Shown here piece by piece: positions 1 to 7,440 of a stretch of DNA of 9,490 nt. A model generated the notes under the pieces. The model saw nothing but the letters and a program-made list of their open reading frames with translations. It was not told the origin of the DNA and made no database searches. Numbering within the stretch: position 1 is the first letter of the stretch; each line of letters starts with the position of its first letter. Both the position numbers and the translations under genes were made by a program. Location of the stretch: contig JAMOUF010000153.1 in NCBI GenBank assembly GCA_027068245.1, forward strand, positions 1-9,490. Reading direction: 5' to 3'. This stretch comes from Campylobacterales bacterium (GTDB taxonomy: Bacteria > Campylobacterota > Campylobacteria > Campylobacterales > Nitratiruptoraceae).

Positions 1-1660
1 GCAGGTTTTCCATACTTTTTAGCAGCCGCTTTTTTTCGTAATATGTGGGCTTGGCTATGTATATGGATTCATATCTGGTTTTCTTCTCAGCCTTTTCGAT
101 CAATATCTCCTCATAGAGTTTCTCTCCCGGCCTCAGGCCGATAAACTCTATGGGAACCTCCTTGTTGTAAAGCTCCATCATCTTTTTGGCCAAATCCACG
201 ATTTTGACCGGCTCGCCCATATCCAGGATAAAAATCTCCTTGCCTTTGGATATGGAGGCGGCCTGCAGCACCAGCTGGCAGGCCTCGCTGGTAAGCATAA
301 AAAACCTTCTTATATCCGGATGTGTTACGGTTACGGGGCCCCCTTTTAAAATCTGCTCTTTGAATTTTGGTATGACGCTGCCGCTGCTGCCAAGCACGTT
401 TCCAAACCTTACCGCACTTACCAGCGTTGATCTGCTCTCTATGTTTTGCATATAGAGCTCACAGACCCTTTTTGTGGCACCCATTATGTTCGTTGGGTTT
501 ACGGCCTTATCGGTGGAGATTAGCACGAACCTCTCCACGCCATGCCTTATGGCGCCGTCAAGCACGTTTTTCGTCCCCAACACGTTGGTTTTTACCGTGG
601 CCGCCGGGTTTAGCTCGGCCAAGGGAACATGTTTGTAGGCTGCGGCGTGCAAGATGATATGGGGCCTATGTTTTTTTATAACCTCATCGATATCTTTAGC
701 CTCTCTTACGTCGCAAAGAACCGGGATAATGTTTTTGTGTTTTTCGCCAAGGCTGTATAGGGCGAACTCGCTGTTTTCCACGGCCACTATCTGCTTCGCC
801 CCGAATGCCTCACACTGCTTCACCAGTTCACTTCCAATGCTTCCTCCGGCACCTGTTATGACTATCTTCTTATCTTTTATGAAGTTTTTTATAGTCTCCA
901 AATCCAAATCTTTGGGCTCCCTGGCCAACAGGTCCTCTATATCGATGTTTTCGATGTTATTGTCCGTCAAAAGGGCGTTTTTGAACTCCTTTACGCCCAG
1001 TTTTTTATATCTGCCTATAAGCTGGTTCAGTTTTTTTGGCTCGGTTTTTTTGGTAAAGATTACCGCGTCCACGCTTTTTTCAAGCTCTTTTTCTATCGGT
1101 ATGCCGCTTATATAGCCCTCTTTTTTATCGTCTATGACCGATACTATCTTATAGTCTATATCCCCTGCGTGGGAGCTTTCTATGATGGATTTGGCCCTTG
1201 GCGTCGCTCCATATATGGCCGCTCTTTTAAAAGCGCTCGATTTTTGGGATTCCAAAACCACCCTTTTTAGGGCCCTGATGCCGTTTAGAAATATTATGGA
1301 TAGAAAGAAGTCTATTATAAGAGCACTTCTTGGAAATGGCACGAAGTAGTGGTAAAACAGAGCTATCTCCACAGCCGCCGCCAAATAGGCCAGCAAAAGG
1401 GCGGCTACAACCCGTTTCAGCTCATAAAGCCCGAAAAAGCGCCAGGTAAAGCTATACATCCTAAACAGGGCCAAAAAGAGGATTTTGTTGAAAAGGAGCA
1501 GAAAGTAGAGCTTGTAAAGGGATGGAAAAAATTCCGGAGGGATATTGAAATTGAATCGCAGCAAATAGGCCAGCAGCAGCGTAAAAAATGAGAGCAGGGC
1601 GTCGCTTAGAATAAAAAAGAGCGAGCGTTTGAAATTCGTGGCCTTTAGATTAAAGAGCAT
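1..1660 (-). CDS. pglF: PglF-type UDP-GlcNAc 4,6-dehydratase, membrane-bound (3' end off the left edge)
   Basis: The reading frame is open from the ATG at 1660 to the left edge and gives 553 residues. It should convert UDP-GlcNAc to the UDP-4-keto-6-deoxy sugar, the first step towards N-acetylbacillosamine and related sugars. The order is: four predicted membrane helices (about 13-34, 50-68, 84-104, 112-130), a Rossmann-like domain (AIYGATPRA at 148-156), then an extended SDR dehydratase domain with the NAD-binding TGAGGSIG at 269-276. The active-site segment has S382, T383, D384, K385, M393 and K397. Met replaces the usual catalytic Tyr, as known for the large dehydratases PglF and WbpM. From remembered C. 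jejuni PglF numbering these residues fall at a constant offset of 12, so only about 25 C-terminal residues should be missing. A GGAG ribosome site five bases before the ATG (complement of 1666-1669) supports the start. The gene overlaps the 3' end of the aminotransferase gene by 16 nt. The family is certain. The exact product sugar depends on unseen neighbours. Confidence 0.93.
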   Translation of the reverse strand, partial: MLFNLKATNFKRSLFFILSDALLSFFTLLLAYLLRFNFNIPPEFFPSLYKLYFLLLFNKILFLALFRMYSFTWRFFGLYELKRVVAALLLAYLAAAVEIALFYHYFVPFPRSALIIDFFLSIIFLNGIRALKRVVLESQKSSAFKRAAIYGATPRAKSIIESSHAGDIDYKIVSVIDDKKEGYISGIPIEKELEKSVDAVIFTKKTEPKKLNQLIGRYKKLGVKEFKNALLTDNNIENIDIEDLLAREPKDLDLETIKNFIKDKKIVITGAGGSIGSELVKQCEAFGAKQIVAVENSEFALYSLGEKHKNIIPVLCDVREAKDIDEVIKKHRPHIILHAAAYKHVPLAELNPAATVKTNVLGTKNVLDGAIRHGVERFVLISTDKAVNPTNIMGATKRVCELYMQNIESRSTLVSAVRFGNVLGSSGSVIPKFKEQILKGGPVTVTHPDIRRFFMLTSEACQLVLQAASISKGKEIFILDMGEPVKIVDLAKKMMELYNKEVPIEFIGLRPGEKLYEEILIEKAEKKTRYESIYIAKPTYYEKKRLLKSMENL

Positions 1661-2706
1661 ATATACTCCACATCCTCTTTTTCAAGCTGGGTTCCGCTGG
1701 GAAGGCAGAGCCCCTTTTCAAAAAGCTTTTCCCCCACGCCTTGGCTGTAACATTTAGCCCCTTTGAAAGCGGGCTGCATATCCATCGGTTTCCACAGCGG
1801 GCGGGACTCTATGGAGTGTCGTTTGAGCTTTTTATGAATATCGAGCGGGTTTTTCTCAAAAATGGCCGCCGTAAGCCATCTGTTGGAGCGGCACCCTTCT
1901 ATCTGCGGCATAAACCCAGCCTCCAGAAACTGGTTATACCAGCCAAAAATCTCCCTCTTTTTTTTCACCCTCTCCTCTATAACCTCCATCTGGGCTGTGC
2001 CGATGGCCGCCAGGATATTGCTTAGCCGGTAGTTGTAGCCGTAGGTGTGGTGCTCATACCACTCGTACCCCTCCTCTTTGGCCTGAGTGGAGAGTTTTTT
2101 CGCCTCCCTCATCAGCTCCCCATCATTTCCCACCAGCACGCCTCCGCCTCCGGTGGTGAGGATTTTGTTTCCGTTGAATGAGTAGACGCCAAAATCGGCG
2201 TATGTGCCCGTATGTCTGTTCTCAAACAGCGTTCCGAGGGACTCGGCGCTGTCTTCAATCAGGTGCGCCCCATACTTTTGACACAGTGATTTGGCCTCTT
2301 TTATATCGCAGCACCCTCCGTAGATATGGGTGATTATAACCGCTTTTAGCCTCTCTTTCTTCAACGCCTCCTCAAGCAGGTTCAAATCCATCTGCCAGCT
2401 GTCGTCACAGTCTATAAATATGGGAGTGGCCTTTTGGTATAGAATAGGGCTTACCGAGGCTATGAACGTAAAGTTGCTGACGCCAACTTTGTCTCTCTCT
2501 TTTACCCCAAGTACCCTCAAAGCCAGGTGCAGTCCGGCTGTGGCCGAGTTTAGGGCAAGGGCGTGCGGGGCTTTCGTATACTCTTTTACGCTATTTTCGA
2601 ACCGCTCCAAAAAGGGCCCTACGGGAGCTATATAGTTGCTTTGCAGAGCCTCTTTTACATATTCGAGCTCTTTGCCGGTCTGATGGGGCGGGTTTAGGTA
2701 TATCAT
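1645..2706 (-). CDS. pglE: PglE-type UDP-4-amino-sugar aminotransferase (DegT/DnrJ/EryC1/StrS family)
   Basis: This 353-residue PLP enzyme should transfer an amino group, usually from glutamate, to C4 of the 4-keto sugar made by the PglF-type enzyme, giving the UDP-4-amino-4,6-dideoxy sugar. The N-terminal signature [14 protein letters not shown], the [14 protein letters not shown] block and the later NYRLSN and SNRWL motifs closely resemble C. jejuni PglE as remembered. The cofactor sites are visible: D152 in EDSAE should bind the PLP ring nitrogen, and K181 in [14 protein letters not shown] should form the Schiff base. The length is slightly short of the C. jejuni protein because the C-terminus ends soon after the LCLPSGT motif. 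The ATG overlaps the TGA of the upstream dehydrogenase (ATGA), and no strong ribosome site precedes it, so translation is probably coupled. The pglE to pglF order is also that of the C. jejuni pgl locus. A related 4-aminotransferase such as PseC is less likely given the motif match. Confidence 0.9.
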   Translation of the reverse strand: MIYLNPPHQTGKELEYVKEALQSNYIAPVGPFLERFENSVKEYTKAPHALALNSATAGLHLALRVLGVKERDKVGVSNFTFIASVSPILYQKATPIFIDCDDSWQMDLNLLEEALKKERLKAVIITHIYGGCCDIKEAKSLCQKYGAHLIEDSAESLGTLFENRHTGTYADFGVYSFNGNKILTTGGGGVLVGNDGELMREAKKLSTQAKEEGYEWYEHHTYGYNYRLSNILAAIGTAQMEVIEERVKKKREIFGWYNQFLEAGFMPQIEGCRSNRWLTAAIFEKNPLDIHKKLKRHSIESRPLWKPMDMQPAFKGAKCYSQGVGEKLFEKGLCLPSGTQLEKEDVEYICSLI

Positions 2707-3953
2707 AGACGCCTGTCTACCATATTTTCAGGCAAAAATCCCTTTATGTCGAAAACGGCGCACTCTTTATCCAGCGAGTTTAAATCCAGCTCTTTAAATT
2801 CATCGTGCGCCACCGCCAGCACCATGCCATCATATCCCTTTAAACTGCCCAGGGAGGGAAGCATATCTATGCCATACTCCCTCTTTACCTCCTCTTTGTC
2901 GGCCAGTGGGTCGTAAACCTCCACCCGGGCTCCAAAATCCTCAAGCTCTCTTATTACGTCTATGACCCTGGAGTTTCTGATATCCGGACAGTTCTCTTTG
3001 AAGGTAATGCCAAGGACCAGGATTTTGCTTCCTTTGATGGTGTGGCCTTTGTGAATCATAAGCTTTACCAGCTGGTTTGCCACATATATACCCATATCGT
3101 CGTTTATTCTTCTACCCGATAGTATCACCTGTGGATGATATCCCACCTCTTTTGCCTTGTATGTAAGGTAGTATGGGTCCACGCCTATGCAGTGTCCCCC
3201 CACAAGACCCGGTTTGAAGGGCAGAAAGTTCCATTTGGTGCCAGCTGCCTTAAGCACCTCCAGCGTATCGATGCCAAGCCTGTTGAAAATCAGGGCCAGT
3301 TCGTTTACAAAGGCTATGTTTATGTCTCTTTGGGCGTTTTCTATGACCTTGGCCGCCTCGGCCACCTTGATACTGGAGGCAAGATGGGTTCCCGCTTTTA
3401 TGATGCTTTTGTAGAGTTCGTCCACCATTTTGGCCGTCTTTGGGTTACTGCCGGCCGTAACCTTTTTGATGTTGGTAAGTCTGTGGTTTTTATCCCCCGG
3501 ATTTATCCGCTCGGGGGAGTATCCGCAAAAGAAGTCCTCATTGTATCTAAGCCCGCTCTCTCGTTCCAGCTCGGGCACGCAGACCTCCTCGGTGCAACCC
3601 GGATAGACGGTGGATTCGTAGATGACGGTATCTCCCTTTTTCAATACCCTCCCAATCATTTTGGAGGCCATTACAAGCGGCCTTAAATCCGGGTTTTTAT
3701 GGCTGTCTATGGGGGTTGGGACGGTGACTATGTATACGGATGCGTCCTTAATATCCTCTATGGAGGAGGTGAAGAAGAGGTTTTTCGCCCCGCTTAGCTC
3801 CTCTTTGGTAACCTCCAGGGTTCTGTCAACCCCTCTTTTTAGCTCCTCAACCCTTGTGCCGTTTATGTCAAAACCCGCCGTCTCATACTTTTTTCCAAAC
3901 TCCACTGCCAGCGGAAGTCCCACGTAGCCCAGTCCTATTATCGCTATTTTCAA
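2703..3953 (-). CDS. tviB: UDP-N-acetylhexosamine 6-dehydrogenase, TviB/WbpO type (TTG start)
   Basis: This 416-residue enzyme of the UDP-glucose/GDP-mannose dehydrogenase family should oxidise C6 of UDP-GlcNAc or UDP-GalNAc twice with NAD, giving the UDP-HexNAc uronic acid. The N-terminal Rossmann motif is GLGYVG (7-12). VTVPTPID (77-84) and YESTVYPG (112-119) follow, then [13 protein letters not shown] (142-154), the central-helix segment [15 protein letters not shown] (196-210), and the catalytic cysteine C255 in [13 protein letters not shown]. The C-terminal UDP-binding domain contains [16 protein letters not shown]. These blocks match the Vi-antigen TviB and WbpO branch more than UDP-glucose dehydrogenase. 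The choice between GlcNAc and GalNAc cannot be read from sequence. The start is TTG (complement of 3951-3953), supported by the canonical [13 protein letters not shown]-terminus and a GGAGAGG site four bases upstream. The gene overlaps both neighbours by 4 nt. Confidence 0.9.
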   Translation of the reverse strand: MKIAIIGLGYVGLPLAVEFGKKYETAGFDINGTRVEELKRGVDRTLEVTKEELSGAKNLFFTSSIEDIKDASVYIVTVPTPIDSHKNPDLRPLVMASKMIGRVLKKGDTVIYESTVYPGCTEEVCVPELERESGLRYNEDFFCGYSPERINPGDKNHRLTNIKKVTAGSNPKTAKMVDELYKSIIKAGTHLASSIKVAEAAKVIENAQRDINIAFVNELALIFNRLGIDTLEVLKAAGTKWNFLPFKPGLVGGHCIGVDPYYLTYKAKEVGYHPQVILSGRRINDDMGIYVANQLVKLMIHKGHTIKGSKILVLGITFKENCPDIRNSRVIDVIRELEDFGARVEVYDPLADKEEVKREYGIDMLPSLGSLKGYDGMVLAVAHDEFKELDLNSLDKECAVFDIKGFLPENMVDRRL

Positions 3954-4255
3954 TGTTCCTCTCCAAAAACTTTATGGTATATCCTATCCAAATCAAATCT
4001 TTTTAATTCGCCGTTAAATCCTAAGATATGGGGCAGAACCTCCAAAAAGAGATAGCCCAGCTGAATCATCGGCAAAAAGATTATAAGCATCGTCTTGTAT
4101 CCGGATGGGCTATGCCACTCCCTTATCCACCTAAGGGCGCTTTTTACCCCATACATAGCCAGCAGAGATTCGAAGGCTATGATAAAACCCAGCACCAGAT
4201 ATGTTAAAATTGAGGCGTAGACAAAGAGATAGAAAAAAAATTCGCCGTTGCTCAT
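3950..4255 (-). CDS. Small two-helix membrane protein, first gene of the sugar operon, function unknown
   Basis: I do not recognise this 101-residue protein. It has two hydrophobic stretches that could span the inner membrane, about residues 6-32 and 52-76. They are joined by a short basic/aromatic segment ([12 protein letters not shown]), and a charged C-terminal tail (about 80-101, ending FGEEH) follows. There is no signal peptidase site or catalytic motif. Its TGA overlaps the TTG start of the dehydrogenase (TTGA), so it is very likely cotranscribed and coupled with the sugar genes. A GAGGT ribosome site lies just upstream of the ATG. Its place at the head of the operon suggests a role in the membrane side of glycan assembly, such as a partner of a transferase or flippase, but that is inference from position only. 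Confidence 0.72.
   Translation of the reverse strand: MSNGEFFFYLFVYASILTYLVLGFIIAFESLLAMYGVKSALRWIREWHSPSGYKTMLIIFLPMIQLGYLFLEVLPHILGFNGELKRFDLDRIYHKVFGEEH
3958..3964 (-). promoter_or_regulatory. Ribosome-binding site that fixes the TTG start of the dehydrogenase gene
   Basis: Read on the minus strand, GGAGAGG is followed by AACA and then TTG. The spacing is good for initiation, and no ATG or GTG gives the conserved N-terminus in this frame. The site lies inside the last codons of the upstream membrane-protein gene. Confidence 0.65.
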
Positions 4256-4276
4256 CGGACCTCTTTTTTAAACCCT

Positions 4277-4282
4277 ATTATA
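4277..4282 (-). promoter_or_regulatory. Candidate -10 box for the minus-strand sugar operon
   Basis: The minus strand reads TATAAT here, an exact match to the sigma-70 -10 consensus, 22 bp before the ATG at 4255. There is no good -35 box at the usual distance. That is not disqualifying, because vegetative promoters in Campylobacter and Helicobacter are known to rely on the -10 region and A/T-rich upstream DNA. Transcription would begin near 4270. The plus strand over the same bases reads TATTATA. Confidence 0.4.
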
Positions 4283-4292
4283 GGATATTTAG

Positions 4293-4754
4293 ATGAAATA
4301 TTTGCTTATAGTTTTTTTACTCTTTTACGGATGCGTGAAAAAACCGGTAAAGTCTCTTCCCGTTTATGTCAGCGTAAAGTGCCCCAACCTCAGGTTCAGC
4401 GACAGCGGTTTTTTAAGATATAACGGCCATGTGGCGCTACAGGTATACTCCGCAGGCTCTGCGCTTATGGAGCTGAAAATCTCCAACAGGGTCTGCGTAA
4501 ACGGTAGATGTATGAGTAAAGAGAGCTTTAACGAAAAGTTTCTCTCCCCATACTATCCAAAAACCCTTTTGGAGGATATCCTAAGAAGAAGGCCGATATT
4601 TGGGGGCGAGAATCTAAAGCGGACAGAGGATGGTTTTATTCAAAGAATCAAAAGCCCCCATTTGGATATAATATATAAAGTGAATAGCAAAGAGGTCTAT
4701 TTCAAAGACCGAAAAAACGCAATTTTGATAAAGATAAAGGAGTTGGATGTCTAA
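4293..4754 (+). CDS. Putative lipoprotein, function unknown
   Basis: I do not recognise the family of this 153-residue protein. The N-terminus [14 protein letters not shown] is a short lipoprotein signal: a lysine, a hydrophobic run, and a lipobox-like LFYGC with the modified cysteine at residue 14. The mature protein would therefore be anchored in the inner or outer membrane. It holds a possible Cys pair, VCVNGRC (68-74), directly followed by a block rich in conserved-looking residues ([12 protein letters not shown], then [14 protein letters not shown]) and a short C-terminal strand-rich part. It starts 37 bp from the divergent sugar operon behind a modest AGGA ribosome site. Its TAA overlaps the start of nfo by 8 nt, so it is probably cotranscribed with nfo and the AAA+ gene. 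No functional link to DNA repair is evident, and such operon mixing is common in compact genomes. Confidence 0.75.
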   Translation: MKYLLIVFLLFYGCVKKPVKSLPVYVSVKCPNLRFSDSGFLRYNGHVALQVYSAGSALMELKISNRVCVNGRCMSKESFNEKFLSPYYPKTLLEDILRRRPIFGGENLKRTEDGFIQRIKSPHLDIIYKVNSKEVYFKDRKNAILIKIKELDV

Positions 4755-5595
4755 GTTTGTAGGCGCGCACGTAAGTGCCGCGGGCGGCGTGGAGAACGCC
4801 CCAAAAAACGCGGCCAAAATCGGGGCGACGGCCTTTGCCCTCTTTACGAAAAACCAAAGACAGTGGAAGGCCAAACCTCTTACCAAAGAGAGTGTGGAGA
4901 GATTCGACGAGTATCTTTTGGAGTGCGGGATAAAAAAGGAGCATATCCTTCCCCACGACAGCTATCTTATAAACCTGGGTCATCCGGATGAGGATAAACG
5001 GCGAAAGAGCCTGGAGGCTTTTATAGATGAGATTAAAAGGTGTGAGGAGCTGGGCCTAAATAAACTCAATTTCCATCCGGGCTCCCATTTAAGAGAGATA
5101 AGCGAGGAGCGCTGTTTGGAGTATATAGCCGACTCCATAAACGGGGCTTTGCTTGAGAGCGAGTCCGTAACGCTTGTGATAGAGAACACCGCCGGACAGG
5201 GAAGCAATCTGGGATACAGGTTCGAGCATCTTGCGTACCTGATACAGATGTGTGAGGACAAAGGGCGCATAGGGGTCTGTCTCGATACGGCCCATATGTT
5301 TGCCGCCGGGTATGATATCCGGACGAAGGAGGCATACGATAGGAGTATGGAGGAGTTTGAAAGGGTCGTGGGGTTCGAGTATCTAAAAGGGATGCATCTA
5401 AACGACTCAAAAGCCGAGTTCAACAGCAAAAAAGACAGGCATCACTCCCTTGGCAAGGGACATATAGGCCTTGAGGCATTCAGATTTATCATGCAAGATT
5501 CGCGTATGGACGGCATACCTCTTATTTTGGAGACTATCGATGATAGTATCTGGGACGAGGAGATTAGACTTTTATATTCTTTTATGGAGGAGTGA
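4747..5595 (+). CDS. nfo: Endonuclease IV (AP endonuclease, base-excision repair)
   Basis: This enzyme cleaves the DNA backbone 5' of abasic sites and removes blocked 3' ends in the cytoplasm. The protein has 282 residues against 285 in E. coli Nfo and shows the AP endonuclease 2 TIM-barrel motifs [44 protein letters not shown] and [11 protein letters not shown]. All nine ligands of the three-zinc site are present: H70, H110, E146, D180, H183, H217, D230, H232 and E262, each one position later than in E. coli. The ATG follows AAAGGAG with a 5-base gap and lies inside the end of the lipoprotein gene. The gene ends in TGATG, overlapping the AAA+ start. It should be fully active. Confidence 0.97.
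   Translation: MSKFVGAHVSAAGGVENAPKNAAKIGATAFALFTKNQRQWKAKPLTKESVERFDEYLLECGIKKEHILPHDSYLINLGHPDEDKRRKSLEAFIDEIKRCEELGLNKLNFHPGSHLREISEERCLEYIADSINGALLESESVTLVIENTAGQGSNLGYRFEHLAYLIQMCEDKGRIGVCLDTAHMFAAGYDIRTKEAYDRSMEEFERVVGFEYLKGMHLNDSKAEFNSKKDRHHSLGKGHIGLEAFRFIMQDSRMDGIPLILETIDDSIWDEEIRLLYSFMEE
5586..5590 (+). promoter_or_regulatory. Ribosome-binding site for the AAA+ gene, inside the end of nfo
   Basis: GGAGG lies four bases before the ATG at 5595, and a GTG three bases earlier in the same frame would be only one base from it. The spacing therefore favours the ATG, which overlaps the nfo stop codon as TGATG. This arrangement suggests translational coupling. Confidence 0.6.
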
Positions 5596-7325
5596 TGGAG
5601 TATTTAAAAGATTTCATAGAGAAAAAAGATATCACAAAGAGCAAGCTCTATCCGCTGCTGAAGTGCTCCAAAGAGGAGGCCGAGATTTTGCGGTATCTGA
5701 CGAAAAAATATATAGAAGGGGTTGAGGAGGAGAGCGTATACGCACTGCTGACAACTCTTTATACCGACAAGGATATGGTTCACATTAAAAAGCTCGACAG
5801 AATCAAAAGACTTCTTGATTTGGGCTGGCTGGTCCTTGGCGGGTTTAATCCGCTGAAGGGTAACGAATATACGAAACTGGAGCTTTTGCACTCGGATATT
5901 GCCCTAAGCATACCTTTTTTGAGGCTTTTGGAGGAGGGCAATCTGGAGCTGGCCCTGCCGGAGGTCAAACCCTACAGCGACCATCTGGACTATCTGCAGG
6001 ATATGTTTTACCAGGTGGAGATTTATCAAAAAATCGCCCAGGCCAGACAAAATTACAACATCGACTCCCCAACCATAGCCAGGCTGAAAAACAAACTGAA
6101 GCTGCTGGAAAAAAGGATAGAGGAGCGGATAGCCCAGACCGAGGCGAGCCTGGAGATAGAGAAGCTCTTTGGGGAGCATGGGCTTAGCCAAAAGGAGAAA
6201 ATCGTCTTTTTGGCTCTTTTAAAAGAGGAGTATGCGGGAAACGACGGAGGTCTAAGAGAGATGAATGCCCTTATAGACCTTATAAGTTTTGATGAGTATG
6301 AGAGGATAGAGAACAGGACGCTTTTGGAGGAGAACTCCAGGCTAATCTCTTCGGGACTTATAGATTACGAGGAGGTTTTGACCCCCTTTGGAAGTATCAG
6401 CAGAAGTTTTTTCATAGTGGATGAGGTGATGCAGCGCATCATCCATCCGGATAGAAAGAAATCGGGCAAAAAGCTAAAACTGCAAAATCTTATAAAAGAG
6501 CAGGATATATTCGAGCTTATCGAGCCCAAAACCACGCTTGATGATGTTGTGCTGCATCCCCAAACGAGGAAAACGCTCGATTCGCTGCTTAAGCAGATGG
6601 ATAAAAGGGTGGCCGAGAGGCTTAAAAAGTGGGGCATAAAGAGCAAAAAAAGAGTGGATGCCAGGGTGATATTCTACGGCCCTCCCGGCACTGGTAAAAC
6701 TCTGACGGCCCTCTCTTTGGCGAAATCCTTGAAAAAACCGGTTCTTAGTTTCGACTGCTCCAAGATTCTATCGATGTATGTGGGAGAGAGCGAGAAGAAC
6801 GTAAGAAAGATTTTCGATACCTACAAAGAGCTTAGCCAGAAGGCCAAAAGCGAGCCGGTGCTGCTTCTAAACGAGGCGGACCAGTTTTTGAGCGCCAGAA
6901 GCAGCTCTCCTGGCAGCAGCGCCGACAAGATGCACAATCAGATGCAAAATATCTTTTTGGAACAGATAGAGAACTTTGAAGGTGTGCTTATAGCCACCAC
7001 GAACCTTTTGGAAACCATCGACGCGGCCTTCTCCAGACGGTTTAATTACAAGATAGAGTTTAAAAAGCCGGGTCCTGGGGAGAGAGTGAAGCTGTGGGAG
7101 ATGATGCTGCCAAAAGAGGCGGAATACGAGGAGGGTTTCGATATAAAAAAGCTGGCCTCGTACGAACTTACGGGCGGACAGATAAACCTGATAGTCAAAA
7201 ACACCGCCTTTAAAGTCGCCATAAAAGAGGACCCCCTCTTTACCGTCGGGGATTTTATAGAGGAGATAGAGAAAGAGAAGACAGGCTCCTTTGGGGATGA
7301 AAAATCGATGGGGTTTTTGAAATAG
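5595..7325 (+). CDS. AAA+ ATPase with winged-helix-like N-terminal region, function unknown
   Basis: This 576-residue cytoplasmic protein has one classical AAA module in its C-terminal half. Visible parts are Walker A GPPGTGKT (362-369), a pore-loop-like segment MYVGESEKNVR (around 394-404), a Walker B-like LLLNEAD (423-429), sensor 1 in ATTN (N470), and paired arginine-finger candidates R481/R482 in SRRF. A small helical lid with LTGGQIN follows. The first acidic position of Walker B is Asn (N426), while the catalytic-base Glu (E427) remains. The N-terminal 300 residues hold a helical part, a likely coiled coil (about 162-192) and a region about 196-285 that looks like a winged helix. No protease, nuclease or transmembrane segment is seen, so it probably acts as a remodelling ATPase on a protein partner. 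Similar AAA proteins of about 570 residues occur in Campylobacter (I recall Cj0377), without a known function. Coupling to nfo may hint at genome maintenance, but that is inference. Confidence 0.85.
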   Translation: MEYLKDFIEKKDITKSKLYPLLKCSKEEAEILRYLTKKYIEGVEEESVYALLTTLYTDKDMVHIKKLDRIKRLLDLGWLVLGGFNPLKGNEYTKLELLHSDIALSIPFLRLLEEGNLELALPEVKPYSDHLDYLQDMFYQVEIYQKIAQARQNYNIDSPTIARLKNKLKLLEKRIEERIAQTEASLEIEKLFGEHGLSQKEKIVFLALLKEEYAGNDGGLREMNALIDLISFDEYERIENRTLLEENSRLISSGLIDYEEVLTPFGSISRSFFIVDEVMQRIIHPDRKKSGKKLKLQNLIKEQDIFELIEPKTTLDDVVLHPQTRKTLDSLLKQMDKRVAERLKKWGIKSKKRVDARVIFYGPPGTGKTLTALSLAKSLKKPVLSFDCSKILSMYVGESEKNVRKIFDTYKELSQKAKSEPVLLLNEADQFLSARSSSPGSSADKMHNQMQNIFLEQIENFEGVLIATTNLLETIDAAFSRRFNYKIEFKKPGPGERVKLWEMMLPKEAEYEEGFDIKKLASYELTGGQINLIVKNTAFKVAIKEDPLFTVGDFIEEIEKEKTGSFGDEKSMGFLK

Positions 7326-7327
7326 GC

Positions 7328-7344
7328 TGTTTCAAGTAGAAACA
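7328..7344 (+). repeat. Inverted repeat just after the AAA+ gene
   Basis: TGTTTC and GAAACA pair perfectly around an AAGTA loop, three bases after the TAG stop. The stem is A/T-rich and an A-tract follows, so it is a weak hairpin without the T-run of an intrinsic terminator. It may stabilise the 3' end of the mRNA or be chance. Confidence 0.4.
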
Positions 7345-7399
7345 AAAAATTATAAATAATTTCTATACCCCGGTTCTAAAATAGCTTTTAAATAAAATC

Positions 7400-7408
7400 T
7401 GTTACTAT
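7400..7408 (+). promoter_or_regulatory. Candidate extended -10 promoter for the nuo operon
   Basis: TGTTACTAT fits the TGnTAnnnT extended -10 form (TACTAT matches four of six consensus bases), about 48 bp before the nuoA start. No -35 box is evident. Transcription would begin near 7414-7416 and give a leader of about 40 nt. The TACTAT hexamer is also the left arm of an inverted repeat, so a DNA-binding protein could overlap it. Confidence 0.35.
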
Positions 7409-7419
7409 TGCAGATAGTA
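7403..7419. repeat. Inverted repeat overlapping the candidate nuo promoter
   Basis: TACTAT and ATAGTA are perfect inverted arms separated by the five bases TGCAG. The arms are six bases and coincide with the candidate -10 box. It could be a small operator or simply a chance palindrome in A/T-rich DNA. Confidence 0.4.
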
Positions 7420-7423
7420 GATT

Positions 7424-7440
7424 AGGCTAAAAAGCCTTTT
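7424..7440 (+). terminator. Terminator-like stem-loop in the nuo leader (weak)
   Basis: AGGCT-AAAA-AGCCT forms a perfect five-base-pair stem with a four-base loop, followed directly by TTT. It sits only a few bases before the nuoA ribosome site. It has the layout of a short intrinsic terminator or attenuator, but the stem and T-run are short, so it may only reduce read-through or protect the 5' end of the nuo mRNA. Confidence 0.4.

Noticed and set aside
654..1115. A 153-codon plus-strand open frame rich in Ser, Phe and Leu
   Set aside because: It is antisense to the dehydratase domain of pglF. The Ser/Phe/Leu bias is what antisense reading of Lys/Glu-rich sequence produces.
3135..3686. A 183-codon plus-strand open frame inside the sugar dehydrogenase gene
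   Set aside because: It is antisense to a gene with all family motifs intact, and its translation shows no coherent domain.
4980..5429. A 149-codon minus-strand open frame opposite nfo, with further shorter frames overlapping it
   Set aside because: nfo carries all nine metal ligands over this stretch, and the antisense frames show no family signature.
5592..5594. GTG as start of the AAA+ gene
   Set aside because: It adds one residue and is only one base from the GGAGG site. The ATG at 5595 has better spacing and overlaps the nfo stop.
7328..7350. Hairpin after the AAA+ gene as an intrinsic terminator
   Set aside because: The stem is A/T-rich and is followed by A residues on the coding strand, with no T-run.
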